Shown piece after piece: positions 1-11,502 of a stretch of 64,000 bases of DNA. Position numbers and translations under genes: made by a program. The notes below the pieces were generated by a model that saw only the letters and a list, made by a program, of their open reading frames with translations, ran no database searches and was not told where the DNA came from. Origin of the DNA: Sorghum bicolor (taxonomy: Eukaryota; Streptophyta; Magnoliopsida; Poales; Poaceae); the NCBI RefSeq assembly GCF_000003195.3, contig NC_012878.2, positions 11,473,652 through 11,537,651 of the forward strand. Direction: 5' to 3'. How positions within the stretch are numbered: the first letter of the stretch is position 1; every line of letters starts with the position of its first letter.

Positions 1-863
1 CTCGGGTGCGCTCGCGACGGAGGAAAGCGGTCGGCGGTTCCTGCAAGAAGTTCGGCGAGGTCAACCGTAGCGCAGAGAGTACGAAAACGCGAGAAAGAAG
101 GCTTGGTGGAGTCGCAAGCACGATAGGAAGCTCGGTAAACTACTTACGGAGGCAGAAATTCACCGAATCGGGAACTCAACCTCGGCGGCGATCTTGCCCC
201 TTTTCAGCGACGGCTGCAGCTCGGCTAGGGCTTGGGTCGGGGCCAAAATTGGGGTTGGGGAGTTCGGCGAGGCCGTGGCTTCTATTTAAGAGGCCCCAGC
301 CATGCGATTCAAGCCAAGCACGAGGAGTCCGGGGCGAATTTGCTCGGACAGAGTCCGGCTTCCCCACGGCTAGAGGTAGGGGACGCGGCTGACCAGCGGG
401 TCCCACCTGGCGGTGACTTACGGTCGCGGGCCCGCTCGTCAGTGGAAGAAAGGAGGGGAGAGCGCTGACGCTGGCGCTGGCGTGGGAGCTTAGCTGGGCC
501 GCGGCCTTCTGCGCTTGGCTGGGCCGAGGGAAAGACAGGGGGGTGGGGTGTGGGCCTCCGGGCCAAAACCAAAGGGGAGGGTTCTTCCCCCTTTTTTCAT
601 TTTCTGTTTCTCTTTTCCTTTAAAAACAAAACTATTTCAAAACATTTTCAAAACCAAAATTTGAATTCCTTTTCAGTCTTTAGCCAAAACCACTCATCCA
701 ATAAATCTAGTGCAAAGGCATGCATGCTCAAGCAAGTTGTTAACTCCTATAGTAAATTTTAATTCAAAGAAAAATATTATTTTTCCTATATTTCATGGGC
801 ACAAAAATACACAATTTAACATTCTACCCTATTTTGGAAAATTGCAAATTTTGGGGTGTTACA
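1..863 (+). mobile_element. 3' part of a Ty3-gypsy (Del/Tekay-like) LTR
   Basis: The stretch ends in GGGGTGTTACA at 853-863, the usual 3' terminus of Del/Tekay chromovirus LTRs (TGTAACACCC...GGGTGTTACA). The first 570 bases are GC-rich with no convincing coding frame, and the last 270 are AT-rich and A-run rich, as in the distal part of these LTRs. The 5' end lies outside the window, so neither a target-site duplication nor solo versus full-length status can be judged. The family call rests on the terminal motif and composition only. The short ORFs here look like chance frames in GC-rich DNA. Confidence 0.6.
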
Positions 864-1319
864 TAGAACGAGGGTACGGTTATAGTCTTCTCTATACATC
901 GCTCACATGAAATCATAGTGGTTGTAGCCTAAAGCTTAGTAGTAATAGATTTGGTTAGTCAGATGCATGCTTTCTCCTAGTGGTAAAAATATAAATACGA
1001 TACTCTGGATAACCTCCCGGGTGAAGTGCTCACCGATATTCGTGCGCTTGCGGATCATTTCCTGATTGTGTTACCAAATATCAACAGGAGTCTATACTCA
1101 CTCATTGTCCTCCCACCTAGCTAGCTCTCTATCATTTATCTTTAGATTAGGATCTATGTGAGATCACTTACCTATCCTTGACCCTTTGGACGACCTTGAG
1201 CCTAGTTAGTTCACTACACGTTCCCTGTGGAAAATACGATATGTGGAATACTCCCAGTGAAAGCTACATTGAGCACCGTATGCTTGCGGTATTTCTGTTT
1301 GCCACTTCTAGAGTCAACA
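864..1319 (+). mobile_element. 3' end of an LTR followed by a PBS
   Basis: The stretch ends in AGTCAACA at 1312-1319 and is followed seven bases later by a primer-binding site (1327-1343), which marks it as the 3' end of a 5' LTR on the plus strand. Two similar blocks occur in it. One ends near 1085 (CGCTTGCGG ... ATATCAACA) and one at 1319 (TGCTTGCGG ... AGTCAACA), so the LTR tail may be duplicated or two related LTRs may be stacked. The same 'TGCTTGCGG ... AACA' tail occurs in the solo LTR ending at 3363. The 5' side is cut off by the Del-type LTR to the left. Confidence 0.5.
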
Positions 1320-1326
1320 GGCTTTC

Positions 1327-1343
1327 TGGCATTGTTGCAGGGA
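1327..1343 (+). other. Retrotransposon primer-binding site, tRNA-Asp type
   Basis: TGGCATTGTTGCAGGGA matches the 3' end of plant tRNA-Asp (PBS form TGGCGCCGTTGCCGGGG) apart from about four positions. It lies just after an LTR terminus, where minus-strand DNA synthesis would be primed. The mismatches suggest an old copy. Confidence 0.5.
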
Positions 1344-2065
1344 TGGACTTTTAGTCTATCTTTTGTCATGACTCTATGAAATGCCAATAGTTGCCCTCGA
1401 GGCCAGGGCTCGGGGGAGTCGCTGGTTGCGCTCGAGGCCAGGGCTCAGATGAGTCATTGGTCGGGCTCGAGTCCGTGGCTCGGGTCTTATTACTTATCCT
1501 GAGGGGAGGTGAGTTGCTGTAGATCTAAGTTCCTCTTTTGCCGCTTTTTTCCCTCTTGGTTAGGGTATCCCGGTTTACGGTACCCGACAACTAGCATTAT
1601 TATAATAATTATTTTGTGACAAAGGCAATTCATTTCTAGTGCCACTAAATATTGCTCTATTATAGCATGAGTGGTGGACAAATTTTCAGCACATCGTCAC
1701 CAATTTCAGCAAAGGCAAATTTGATAACAAGCATAAAAGAATCTTTCAATTTAGGTATTTGGTGATTTTTAGGTTTAATATCAATCTCTTCATTCTCACT
1801 AGTAGCGGTCTCTCTATCATGTTGTACAATTTCAGCATGGATTAAAGTTTACCGAACTCCTGAATGGATGTGGGTGGTGGTGATGAAGATATTGCTGCTG
1901 CATCAGCGGAAGCAACCACTCGCCTACATATAATGGTCGTGATCTTCGTAAATGCTTGCTCCACCCTTGCTAAAACCCAATTGAGGTTGTCACCAATGTT
2001 AGTTTGGTTATTTTGCTGATGTTCCTATAATTTTTTTCTACAAGCATAGAAAGCTGGACCCAATT
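1344..2065. other. Retroelement interior, no recognisable gene
   Basis: This follows the PBS at 1327, so it should be leader or internal sequence of that element. No open frame is long enough to name. At about 1392-1490 a unit of roughly 36-44 bases built on CTCGAGGCCAGGGCTCGG is repeated three times with decay. The last 40 bases border the target-site duplication of the next solo LTR. Confidence 0.4.
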
Positions 2066-2070
2066 GTTGA

Positions 2071-3363
2071 TGTTGACGGTCGATAATGTCAATATTTATT
2101 AGAACTTTAAACCTGAAGGAGAACATGAATACACACTAGTATAGGGTTTAAACTAACAATTTCCACGAGTTTTGCATATTCTATGTTTTCCAGGGTTTAT
2201 TTTACAGAAAGCTGAAAAGAGGGATTCTAGTGCATATTTACTACGAAACTCATCCGTGACGAAAAATACCTGAAGGAACGAGAGCCGAGGAGGTGGAAAG
2301 GTGGGGCCGGCCGGCCCCACCCTAAGGCCAGTCGGTGCCCTGTTTCAGCCAATGTCCACCATCTTCTGGAGTCTTCCTCCCACGCATCCTTGGAAGCCAA
2401 GCAAACTATCCCTCCATCGATTTTAAGTCGGTTTGATCCAACGGTGCACACAAGATGAAGATGCGGATCGCTGACGTGGCGGTTCCTTGCCCCCTACTCC
2501 ACCTCGGCCTATATAATGACGCTCAAGGCTCCCCCAAGAGGCATTCTATACCCCGGTGCTTCATATTCTCTACATAATTATGGTTAGGGTCCCTCTAGTT
2601 GATCTAGTTCTAGTTCATCTAGATCTAGTTCATCTAGATGTAGCAATTAGGAGAGACTAGTTCTTCTAAATCTAGTCTTGTTTAGATATCGGAGAGATTA
2701 AGTAGAGGAGTAGAGATTCTAGAGGAGTTCCAGCTTGTCTGCGCTTCTTCGTGGTTGTATTCTTCTGGATTCAGTTCCCTCGCACGGAGCTGCGTTCTGA
2801 GGTACTTTTGTATTTACCCTCTAGGTTTAAGTCAGCAACTTGTTCTTATTCGTTCTTTGGTTCACAACTCATATTGAGTGCTTTGATCTTGGTCATTAAT
2901 TGGTTGAAGTAGTATTTCGTAGTGTAGGCGTGGTGCCTAGGCTAGGTTTACTTGTGGATATCCCCTGATCAGCCGGACAGTGGTAGTTCGTGTAGGTGAC
3001 TATATAGCTGCGTTGATTCCTCTGTAGTCCACTTCGCGTTGATAGGACTCATAGGCTTATAGGTGCTTGGTAGGAGATTACTCTGATTGTTATCCTATTC
3101 GGGGTTACTTGCCCGATAAGACGATATTATACAAAGTTTACCGGAAATCGAAGTCAGAGTACATTAGGTATTTTCTTTTTCTTGATATAATCTAGCCTAA
3201 TTGTAGGGTTAAGTCTATATACTTTGTCATCATCACAATTGTTCCATGTGGATACGATATTTAAAACCTTCGGGTAAAATGTGACACTGGTATGATATCT
3301 GTGTGCTTGCGGATAATCCTACTTAAATCTATGTAAATGGAGTGTAGTTAATTTATACCAACA
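2071..3363 (+). mobile_element. Solo LTR of a TGTTGACGG-type retrotransposon, 1293 bp
   Basis: It begins TGTTGACGGTCG and ends TTTATACCAACA. It is flanked by the 5 bp direct repeat GTTGA at 2066-2070 and 3364-3368. No PBS follows the right end and no polypurine tract precedes the left, so this is a solo LTR left by LTR-LTR recombination. A plausible TATA box (CTATATAATG) lies near 2510 on the plus strand, fixing the orientation. A related LTR on the other strand occupies 7038-8528; both start TGTTGACGGTC and share the CCACGAGTTTTG segment. Confidence 0.85.
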
Positions 3364-3399
3364 GTTGACAGTATAAATTTTTTTATGATAAACAATATC

Positions 3400-3860
3400 C
3401 TATATTTTATGCCTTAACCCACCATAAAAGTGTATAATTTTATTATTCATGTCCTCTACCATCTCACAACATATTGCACACTTTTGAAACTCTACATCAT
3501 AATCTTGGATAGATATATTACCTTGCTCTAAGCGATGCATTTTTTTATATAAATCATTCTTATAAGAAGGAGGAATAAAATGATCACGCATTGCTTCTTT
3601 AAGTCTATCCCATGATTGAGGTTGTGGATGTAAATTGCCTAGTTCTCGCCACCAGAATTGAGCAAAATCTTCGAATTATCTAGTGGCGTATTTAACTTAT
3701 GTTTCTTAGGAATTAGATGTGAAATAAACTTTTGTTATACAGCCATCTCCCAATCAAAATATTTTTCTCCATCATAAAATTCAGAATAGGATGGTATGGT
3801 CAATTTATATCTCATACCTTGATGATTATAATCTATATTTGATGGCTGATTGTTGCCATT
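3400..3860 (-). pseudogene. gag: Decayed Ty3-gypsy gag fragment
   Basis: The minus strand encodes a retrotransposon gag core. One open piece (3591-3400) carries the order R-x-H-F-I-P-P-S-Y, then L-x-Q-G-N-I-S-I-Q-D-Y, then a G-G-L-x-x-K-I end, as in the Retrotrans_gag domain. Upstream, around 3780-3600, the frame continues with a W-E-M-A-V-like motif but with stops and shifts. The rest of gag and all of pol are not visible; the solo LTR at 2071-3363 sits immediately on the 3' side. The matching PBS and 5' LTR lie to the right (4999-6187). The fragment cannot make a functional protein as it stands. Confidence 0.7.
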
Positions 3861-3869
3861 CAGTCCATC

Positions 3870-4998
3870 CTTGAAAACTTTTGCTCTATGATTTCTTGTG
3901 GAACACTCTTAAATATAAATTCCATGTTGCTATTGTTTATAAATCAGAATAAATGCCCTATTAAATAATATATGTGTGTTAGTGGAAACATGCTCTCACA
4001 CGAGTTACCAAATTCTTACAAGTGTTCTTACCAAAACAAGGTAGTGGATGGTACAACCGGTGGCTGGTTTGTGATACCTTGAGGGCGTAGTACCAAGATT
4101 GCAAGGATATTTTTTCTATACCGATCTGAAGTATATGTGGAGCTTAGGAGGCATACAAAAGAATAAATATGTATATGTGGCACACAAGTTAGTAACAGAT
4201 ACCAATACTGAATAAATGTCTAGAGCACTTTTGCTAGTTGCTGGCCTATACGTGTTTGTTGCACCAGTTATGACAAACAAAGGACTAAAACAAGTATGAA
4301 ATATAGCAACGGAAATACGGACATAGCAAAAGGCAGAAAAAACAATAGAGCTATTGAGTGTTCCTTATGTGAAGCTTTAATTTTCAATCTCTTTGCTCTT
4401 CTCTTTTGCTATTTTTTTTGTTCAAACTTTTTTCTCTTTTAATATTTTGTTCTCCACAAGGAGCATATAAGAATAAACCACAAAAAATTTGAGCTCAGTT
4501 GAATAAATGATGTGGCCTACAGAAAAATCAGGATTGTGCTCTAAAAAGCATGCAAAAACTTGTGGGTCTGGAAACTCGATTTTCCTTATTGAATTTTGCA
4601 AATCTAGTTTTTCCAAACCCAACAATGCTAGGATGAAACAGATCTAAAATTTTCTGGTGTTCTCCATAGATATAAAATTCTCCTCATTTTGAGTTTGTAT
4701 GGAAAAGTTATAACTGTTTTAAGGAAACAACTCGAATTAGGGTTTTAGTGGACACAAGATGAAAACTGATGGTGATACGGGATGGCGATGGATGGAGGGA
4801 TCAACATAAACTAGAAAAAGAACACAATCTGAACCAGCAATAAGACTTTGACCTAGGACACAAACTCAACACAACGGACTCTGAAACTGAAAAGGCTATA
4901 ACGCAGATGGTTGTTGGACAAATATGGTGGTGGACTATGGGATGAAGGCAAAAACTCTTGATCTAAGGGAAAGATGCAAACCTGATGGTGTAATAAAA
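3870..4998 (-). other. Probable 5' untranslated leader of the minus-strand gypsy element
   Basis: This stretch lies between the gag remnant and the PBS at 4999-5011, where a gypsy leader would be. It is AT-rich with no open frame worth naming. Near 4380-4440 there are T-rich runs. Nothing else is recognised. Confidence 0.4.
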
Positions 4999-5011
4999 GC
5001 TCTAAATACCA
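4999..5011 (-). other. Retrotransposon primer-binding site, tRNA-Met type
   Basis: Read on the minus strand this is TGGTATTTAGAGC, against the canonical initiator tRNA-Met PBS TGGTATCAGAGC. A two-base spacer separates it from the LTR terminus at 5014, the usual spacing. Confidence 0.6.
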
Positions 5012-5013
5012 CT

Positions 5014-6187
5014 TGATGGGGATGCGATTCCTTATCTTCCTCAAATTCAGGATAAATTACGATTTGGTCGGAAAACGACACACCGATCGCAAAGGCTCGA
5101 ATCCACAAACCTTAGCACCATGTCTTCTCTGGTTATTAACCGTGTCAAAATCCAGTTGACCTCACCATGAAGGCTAATCCTTATTGTGAATCAAAGAACA
5201 CAAGCAAGGACAAGAAATATAACTTAAATGAAGTGGTAATTGTGGATATATGATTAAGCACTCAAAGTTGGGATCTCGCAAACCGGTAATGGCAATTGTT
5301 CAAAGATAGATTGATGTAAAGCAAAACCCAAAACCTAACTTAGGTAGTCGCTACTAATTATATAGCCTAAGGGATGTCCAAGGACCCCTCTTCGCATCCA
5401 TAAGGTGCCTCAACATATTACAAGGCCTGACGGCCAAAAAGATGGCGACGTAGCGCCCTGACAGATTCTATACATCAACTTATTTCGATGATTCGCATTG
5501 ATTCTAATAGAATTTGGTTCTCAAACCAAATCCATTGGTTAGCTTATAAAAGTATATTTCCATCCATATGTGGATCAAGAAAAATAGAGTCTAGATGCGT
5601 CCTGGGCATCTGTTTTACTATAGACTACTCCTCGAGCCTGAGATAGACAGGAACTTGACATGGATTAGGTCTCCAACTTGGCTTGGACGACCTTGCTAAC
5701 CTCCTAAGATGGTGTCCGAAGGGAGGACATCCAAGGACTTCCTTTGGGTGTTCTCTATCTCCTTAGGGCATGCTCCAACTTAGGCCCGGATCCAAGGGTA
5801 AATAATAAGCCCATGATGATGATGTAGCTCCTAGTAGAAATAGCGACAACATATCTCAATGATTTGGAAGCCTTGCCGATGTGATATTGAGCTCAAACAA
5901 AATATATTTCAAAGCTTATAAAATAGGATTTCCATGAAGTGTGTATGGACCTCAATTTCACCACAGACGAAGGAGTTATGGCCTTTCTAATGAAGCAATA
6001 TTGAATCACTAGTGAACTAAAATTCTACTATGATGACCTTGCACATTGAGACACATTTGTACTTACAAGCAAATAATAGCATGTACATGTGAAACCAAGT
6101 GAATTATACCAAAAATTACTATACAAATATAGTAGTGAGCTCACCTTATAATCAATGGTCATATCTGAAGGTATCATGTCCTCATCA
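5014..6187 (-). mobile_element. 5' LTR of the minus-strand gypsy element, about 1.17 kb
   Basis: The left edge TGATGGGGATGCG abuts the PBS, so it is the LTR 3' end on the minus strand. The right edge is placed at TGTCCTCATCA (6177-6187), because this gives short inverted termini (TGATGGGGAT against TGATGAGGAC). A minus-strand TATA-like CTATATAATT lies near 5360, suitably inside the LTR. No second LTR is visible, so no target-site duplication can be tested. The right edge is less certain than the left. Confidence 0.5.
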
Positions 6188-7020
6188 GAACATGACTCCA
6201 CTAGTGCCGCCATCGCCTAACCAAAGGTCTAGATTTTTACCCAGGGAAGACAAGCCGCACAAAGTGAAGAGGACCAATCGAATGATGCTTCTAAGGAAGA
6301 AAAAAGCATTGTCCACGACATCACCGTCATTATCCCAAGAGGGGCAAAGGTTTCGCCATGGCACCTCAACCCTTTGCATAGCATTGGCCACGACCTATCC
6401 ACTGCACCAGCCACCACCCTGTCCAACCGAGCCACCTATACTGTCTTTGATGCTGGTAGCCACCCTTGCCAAACTCGCTGCCTCGACACATACCCTAACC
6501 CCTCGGTGATGTGGGCCTAGGCTGTGTAGATCTGGCCACCCGCCAACAGCTCCCATCGTGCTGATGACTCCCCACACCGAGACAGGCCAGCCACAACCGC
6601 TACTGTCGGCAGGCAGCCACCGTTGATCAGTGTGAGCCAGGTCTAGCCACCCAGGAGGATCCAACCACCGAGGACCTAACTAGTGGCTCTGGCCATCGTC
6701 ATCCCCTCTGGAATCTTCCTAGTGCCTCTTTGTTCCCTGTCCGCCATGCCCGACCGCGACACCATCCCAGTCACCGAGCACAGTCCCTGCACGGAGGTGC
6801 TCACGACCTTCCTGGGTGAGATCCTCACCGTCGCCGTCCTTGGGGGACGTGCTGACCTCCCGGCTGCACCCTCCGGTAGTGGTGAGGGCAGAGAAGATGT
6901 TGTTGGTTGGCTGCGGCGGTGCCTAAGTTTGCCGCCTGAGCTACCTATGCAGTGGGCGACACAGGGGTTGTTGGGCATTCTTAACGTCATTACCAAAAGT
7001 AGACCTAGTTTTCTATTTCT
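6188..7020. other. GC-rich stretch of unknown origin beside a retrotransposon PBS
   Basis: This segment (about 6190-6980) is far more GC-rich than its flanks and carries overlapping open frames on both strands, up to 151 codons on the plus strand from 6683. None shows a family motif I recognise. It lies on the interior side of the PBS at 7021, so it should be the leader or internal region of that minus-strand element. A captured host gene fragment would also explain the composition. I do not assign a function. Confidence 0.35.
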
Positions 7021-7033
7021 GATAACGGCGCCA
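7021..7033 (-). other. Retrotransposon primer-binding site, tRNA-Asp type
   Basis: On the minus strand this is TGGCGCCGTTATC, matching the first ten bases of the tRNA-Asp-type PBS (TGGCGCCGTTGCC). It lies four bases from the LTR terminus at 7038. Confidence 0.65.
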
Positions 7034-7037
7034 AAAA

Positions 7038-8528
7038 TGCCGAACCTATCCCTCATGCCACTTAAGCCAAGTTGTCATCCCAAGCATGACATGAGAGACA
7101 CGGTATTGAAATATGCAATTGCTCATCTAGATAAATAATAAATGGGATCTGCAAGCGCATAGATTAATAATGATGTAGCATTTTAACCGGGAAGTATTCC
7201 ATGTATCATTATTTATATTTTTACCACTTGGAAGGGATTACTAATAATGATGGATTGAAATATGGAACTGAGTATCATTGCATGTGTAATAGAGAGCATT
7301 CATCTATCTCATCAATACAGGGTACGTGTCACATAAAATATAGATAAAATATAAATGATGACAAAGATAACTATCCTGATTAGCATAACTAGCCACATAT
7401 GATAATGATAAGCACCTCAACAGATATTCGAGCAAGTCATTATCATAGAATTAGGATGAACTACAAGAATATTTCCTAAGTTATTCTTAACTATAAAGTC
7501 TAGCATATCATAGTTAGTGCAATTATACTTGGCAATCATTGCGAGACAAGATTACGCCGATGCATAGTGATATTATCAAGGAAGATAAGAAACATAGCAA
7601 TCACTCCCCTATAATAATGTTGCTCTGCCTGCCCTATACACGGGAGGGGGACTATATAAGAATCAATGGAGCTGTCACCACCGCGAACCACCCCACGATC
7701 CGGCATATAGGGTACAATCGTAGATAAATACGGTATAGGCACCACGCCTACACAATACTTATCATTTACCCACTGTACACATGGATAAACGCTATACGAT
7801 CCTAAGCATGTATATAATTCCAATCTAACTAAGTCAAGCATATAACCATGATAAACTAAGAACGATATAATTGCAAATATAAATAAATAGAGCAAAGTCA
7901 TAATCAATATATTGAAATAGAGCAAAGTCATATTCATAATATTGAAGAACAATGATGAACAAATGAAGAACAATAGAGGAATTACGGATTCATGACAGAT
8001 CCGGAAACCAATCGAAGATTGACTCCTTCTAGTTCTCCTTGGATGAATGAATGAATTAGGATTTGAGAGTTGCTCTCCTCCAGGGGCCAGGGGCCTTGCA
8101 TATATAGCCCTCCCAAATGAACGTGGGCCGTCAGATCAAACCGACCATAATCAAGCGGTTTTCCTTGATCCCTTAGGTCAGTGGAGCATGATCTGCGAGG
8201 CAGAGCCTGATTGGCTCTCAGGCTAGGGTGGGCGCCCTAGGGGGGAGGGCGGGCGCCCTGCCCCCGGGCCCGCTCAGCCTTCCGCTCGTTCGCGTGGCTT
8301 CTGGAGTCTTCTAGATGATGGAAAATTGCCGCACATCTTAATATCTCTATTTAAACCCGATGTGTGGGCTTTTCCTCCATATTTTCTGATAACCCTCTGC
8401 AGAAATAGACAAACACCAAAACTCGTGGAATTCTGTTAGATAAAACCCTAAGTCTGGGTGTTGGTTGCATTGAGATCCTTTTTCTTGTTTATTTGATAGT
8501 TCAATTTGGTATTTAAGGACCGTCAACA
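7038..8528 (-). mobile_element. 5' LTR of a minus-strand TGTTGACGG-type retrotransposon, about 1.49 kb
   Basis: On the minus strand it starts TGTTGACGGTCC at 8528 and ends ...TTCGGCA at 7038, next to the tRNA-Asp-type PBS. A TATA-like GGGCTATATATGC lies near 8100 on the minus strand, preceded by a GC-rich region and followed by a leader-like stretch. The start and the CCACGAGTTTTG segment match the solo LTR at 2071-3363, so both belong to one broad family. The element's interior would run left of 7021 but is not recognisable as gag or pol. Confidence 0.65.
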
Positions 8529-9239
8529 CGGCTCCTCCAAAGAAGTGAACTGCGGTCATTGAAAACATTGAGAGACTCCGTGGATTTCAAATAAAATAAA
8601 CAGAAAAAAAATAGATTTCATTGTGGATGCTTCAGCTCATACCAGTCTAGCTAGTGCTAGAGAAACTTTATTTAGTCTTTTAAGCATATAAAAATCTCTC
8701 TTGTATATATATGCTCGTTGGGCTGCTGGACTTCCTTTTAATTTGGAAATCAAGCATCAGATCAAGATAAAATATAATCATGTGAGAAATCATTAGTGAA
8801 CATTTGTTGACACTCTAGTACAAGGGGTTCGTTGAATTGAGACCATCAACTAAAAAGGAGCTGTGCTTGGCATCAGGCAAAAAAAGTAAGTGGAGATAAG
8901 TCAAAATCACACATTCGAAGAAAGTGAATATAGTGATATACCTTTCACGGTTATGCCCATCGCACTAAGACAGTGCCTCAAAAAATCGTCATAGCCACAG
9001 GAGGGGGACTGCAAGACTTTTACATAAAGAGGTTGTCCTTTAGAGATTTATAATTCATAATGAGATAATTAATAATAAAGTATATTGAATATAGTTTCCG
9101 TGGTCATATAGAGAAAGTTTGGCAGGCCGCAGCCTACTAAACAAGTTGTTAGCTAGATATATTATGGGCATAACTCATATAATATAATTAATATATCAAT
9201 AATTCTATGGCAGTACAAATAACGTGCATACGATGGTTT
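8529..9239. other. AT-rich intergenic stretch, nothing recognised
   Basis: No open frame above about 50 codons, no terminal repeats and no family motif were seen. The sequence is AT-rich throughout. Confidence 0.4.
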
Positions 9240-9904
9240 AATACATAATGGAATTGTGATGGGAGATGAGGCGAACATGCATGCATGTCGTGCTTTACAT
9301 GGGATGTTTTGCCATTTAAGTCGAGTAAGAGTAGGAGTTTCGATTATTAATGTTGGTTCAAAAAGGAGTCTTGAAAGGTGGAGTTTTCAATTCTAGTGAC
9401 AAAAATTATTGGATGGAAGTTTCTTTTCTAATGTGTGAGTTACTAGATGAGAGTTTTCCTATCAATGTTAATTCAGTGAGGTCTCTCCTGTTTCTTTATC
9501 TCCTATGTCTGCTTGTCTTGTCTGGCTATAAAAAGGTCTCATTCCGTTGTTAAAGAGAATACCAAAAACATTTGCACACAAACCATAGTTCTGCTACCTC
9601 AAGGTTTCCCCATCCCGTACCTCCGCGCGCACGGAGCATCAGGAGAGCATGTGCCTCCAGAACCGGCGCTCGTCTGAGAATCTAGCTCGGGGTTGTCGGG
9701 CGATTAGATTTTTAGGAAGCGACTATGGGACTGCTCCCTCTATCACCATGATCTTCTTCCTATAGTGCATTCGTGAGATTCGGCACTGCAAAACATCTTC
9801 CTGCATCAACTGAGGTCCACGACATCAAAAAAACTCACTGCTCCCATGGCTGGTACTAGTGAGAATGGAGTCTCCAATGCCCTCAACACGGGACCCTCCT
9901 CTAG
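9240..9904 (+). mobile_element. Possible copia LTR and 5' leader with TATA box
   Basis: A good TATA box (GGCTATAAAAAGG) lies at 9524-9536. A leader of about 300 bases follows, in the style of grass copia LTR R-U5 regions (short C-rich stretches, GATTTTTAGGAAGCGAC near 9710), then an ATG at 9846. From that ATG about 20 codons (MAGTSENGVSN...) run to a possible splice donor CTAG|GTATAC near 9904; beyond it the frame is AT-rich and non-coding in character. LTR boundaries were not found. A host transcript's first exon is the alternative. Confidence 0.35.
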
Positions 9905-10320
9905 GTATACTCTCAACTTGTACCTTACTATTTTCATCATATTTGTTATATCGTTTTATGATGCTCTAGATCATTGTGTTCGTATGGCTTATAAACATCC
10001 GGTTATACTTGTTATATATTATATTTTTGTTATGCTTGCTGCTATAATACATAATTTAAATATGCCATGTTCACATGTTTTAAATCATGCTAGAATGATT
10101 TATTTGATAATATATGACTATATCATCGCCATGATAAATTATCTGTATGTCATCATGTTTATACGGATATTATTCTGGATTAAATTAATATGGAAATTGC
10201 TTAAATGTCTAACACAAGTTTCCTTGAATGTTAGTTGTAACCCTTATCCACGACAGACGTACTCTTAACACTGGTAACCACGGTACTCTTACTACTCGTA
10301 ATCAAGATCCAGCAAGGATA
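9905..10320. other. AT-rich stretch, nothing recognised
   Basis: The open frame running through here from 9846 is rich in I, Y, M and L codons because the DNA is AT-rich, and shows no domain. It may be intron or leader sequence of the upstream element. Confidence 0.35.
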
Positions 10321-10329
10321 CCACTTAAT

Positions 10330-11497
10330 TACAAAAGCAAAAAAAATGTTAGTACCTCCTTGCATGATGCTTCCATCCTTTTGTCCTTCATGACTTGGTT
10401 GATCACTAGCTCAGAGTCTCTATGGACATAGAGGCCATGCACCTTGAGAGCATGACATTGTTAGTGGCCCAAAATTCTAGTTGAAGGACGTAACAGAGCC
10501 TGTCACCACTCGGTGATATGAGCAGCATCCTGGCCCCCACTCCATCGAGCATCAAGGAGCCATCAAAGTACATGGCTAGTGCTCCTATTTGATTAGGACG
10601 GGTGGTGTTTGGACCTCTGTCACTCGGCCACAAAGTCGGCCAACACCGAAGACTGGATGGTGGTACGGGGGACGTAAGTGATATTAAGGCCCATAAACTC
10701 TAATACAGATGGCGAAGCGGCCTGAGCATTCACAACTTTTGATAATATCTCCTAGTACCTAGGTTTGTCGAATGTTGAGTCTGCTACCACCATCCATGAG
10801 CGCCTTCATGGGGAGCACATTGTCAATGATCAAACAGACAACAAGTAGAAACCGACCGGGACTCACCACATCGGACCACCACAGACACTGTGGCACTGTG
10901 GTTTTGACCATATTGACTTCTCATGGGGTCGTCTTCCATGGTCGCAGTACTTTTTAGGCTTACATCCCAACAAAGATCATGAGACACCATCAATGTGAGG
11001 GAAAACAGAGTCATCATTATTGTCTACCTTGTGCTAGGGCCAACAACCTTTCCTCTATTTTTGAAGCTGGATAGGACAACCTCTTCCCCCATAGCATACA
11101 TGGTGGTGACATCCAAGATCACCTGCGTCATCTATGGAGGCTCATGCCTGAGCATGCGGACGAGGGCTTCACATGTCATGCCATAGGTGATGGCGTTGAT
11201 GATGTTAGCGTCAATGATGTTGGCCAGCTCATTGCACTAGCAGGAGAAGCATTGCATGTACTCTCGAAGGGTTTCACCCAGCTTCTGCATGAAGTTGCAT
11301 AGATCCCAAGAGTTTCCAAGGTAGGTGTACATAACTTGGAAGTTCTCCAAAACAATCGAGCAGTGGTTGGTCTAGTTGCGGATGTAGCTAGTGTCTAGCT
11401 ACTTGATTCACACCCTCCGAGCTTGATAGGGGCAACAGGAGGTACTAGATTATGGTATCATTGTCCATCGATATTTAGTGGATTAAGCATTGACAAC
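10330..11497 (-). pseudogene. gag-pol: Tat-lineage gypsy gag-pol relic lacking reverse transcriptase
   Basis: Read on the minus strand. Gag lies at about 11350-11000 (S-W-D-L-C-N-F-M-Q-K-L-G-E-T-L-R-E-Y, then C-N-E-L). A protease-like M-D-G-G-S-R-L-N-I lies near 10790, and RNase H at 10633-10406 (M-Y-F-D-G-S, L-L-I-S-P-S-G-D-R-L, A-T-N-N-V). Immediately before RNase H is the linker A-D-F-V-A-E. The distance between the protease motif and this linker is under 150 bases, so the whole reverse transcriptase has been deleted. Several stops interrupt gag. The right side is cut by the solo LTR inserted at 11503. Confidence 0.7.
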
Positions 11498-11502
11498 ACA
11501 AG

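Noticed and set aside
6..572. Overlapping ORFs of 70-130 codons on both strands
   Set aside because: They lie in GC-rich LTR sequence, overlap each other in several frames and show no domain.
6683..7138. A 151-codon plus-strand ORF
   Set aside because: It runs through a retrotransposon PBS and into the LTR, has an opposing ORF of similar length, and has no recognisable motif.
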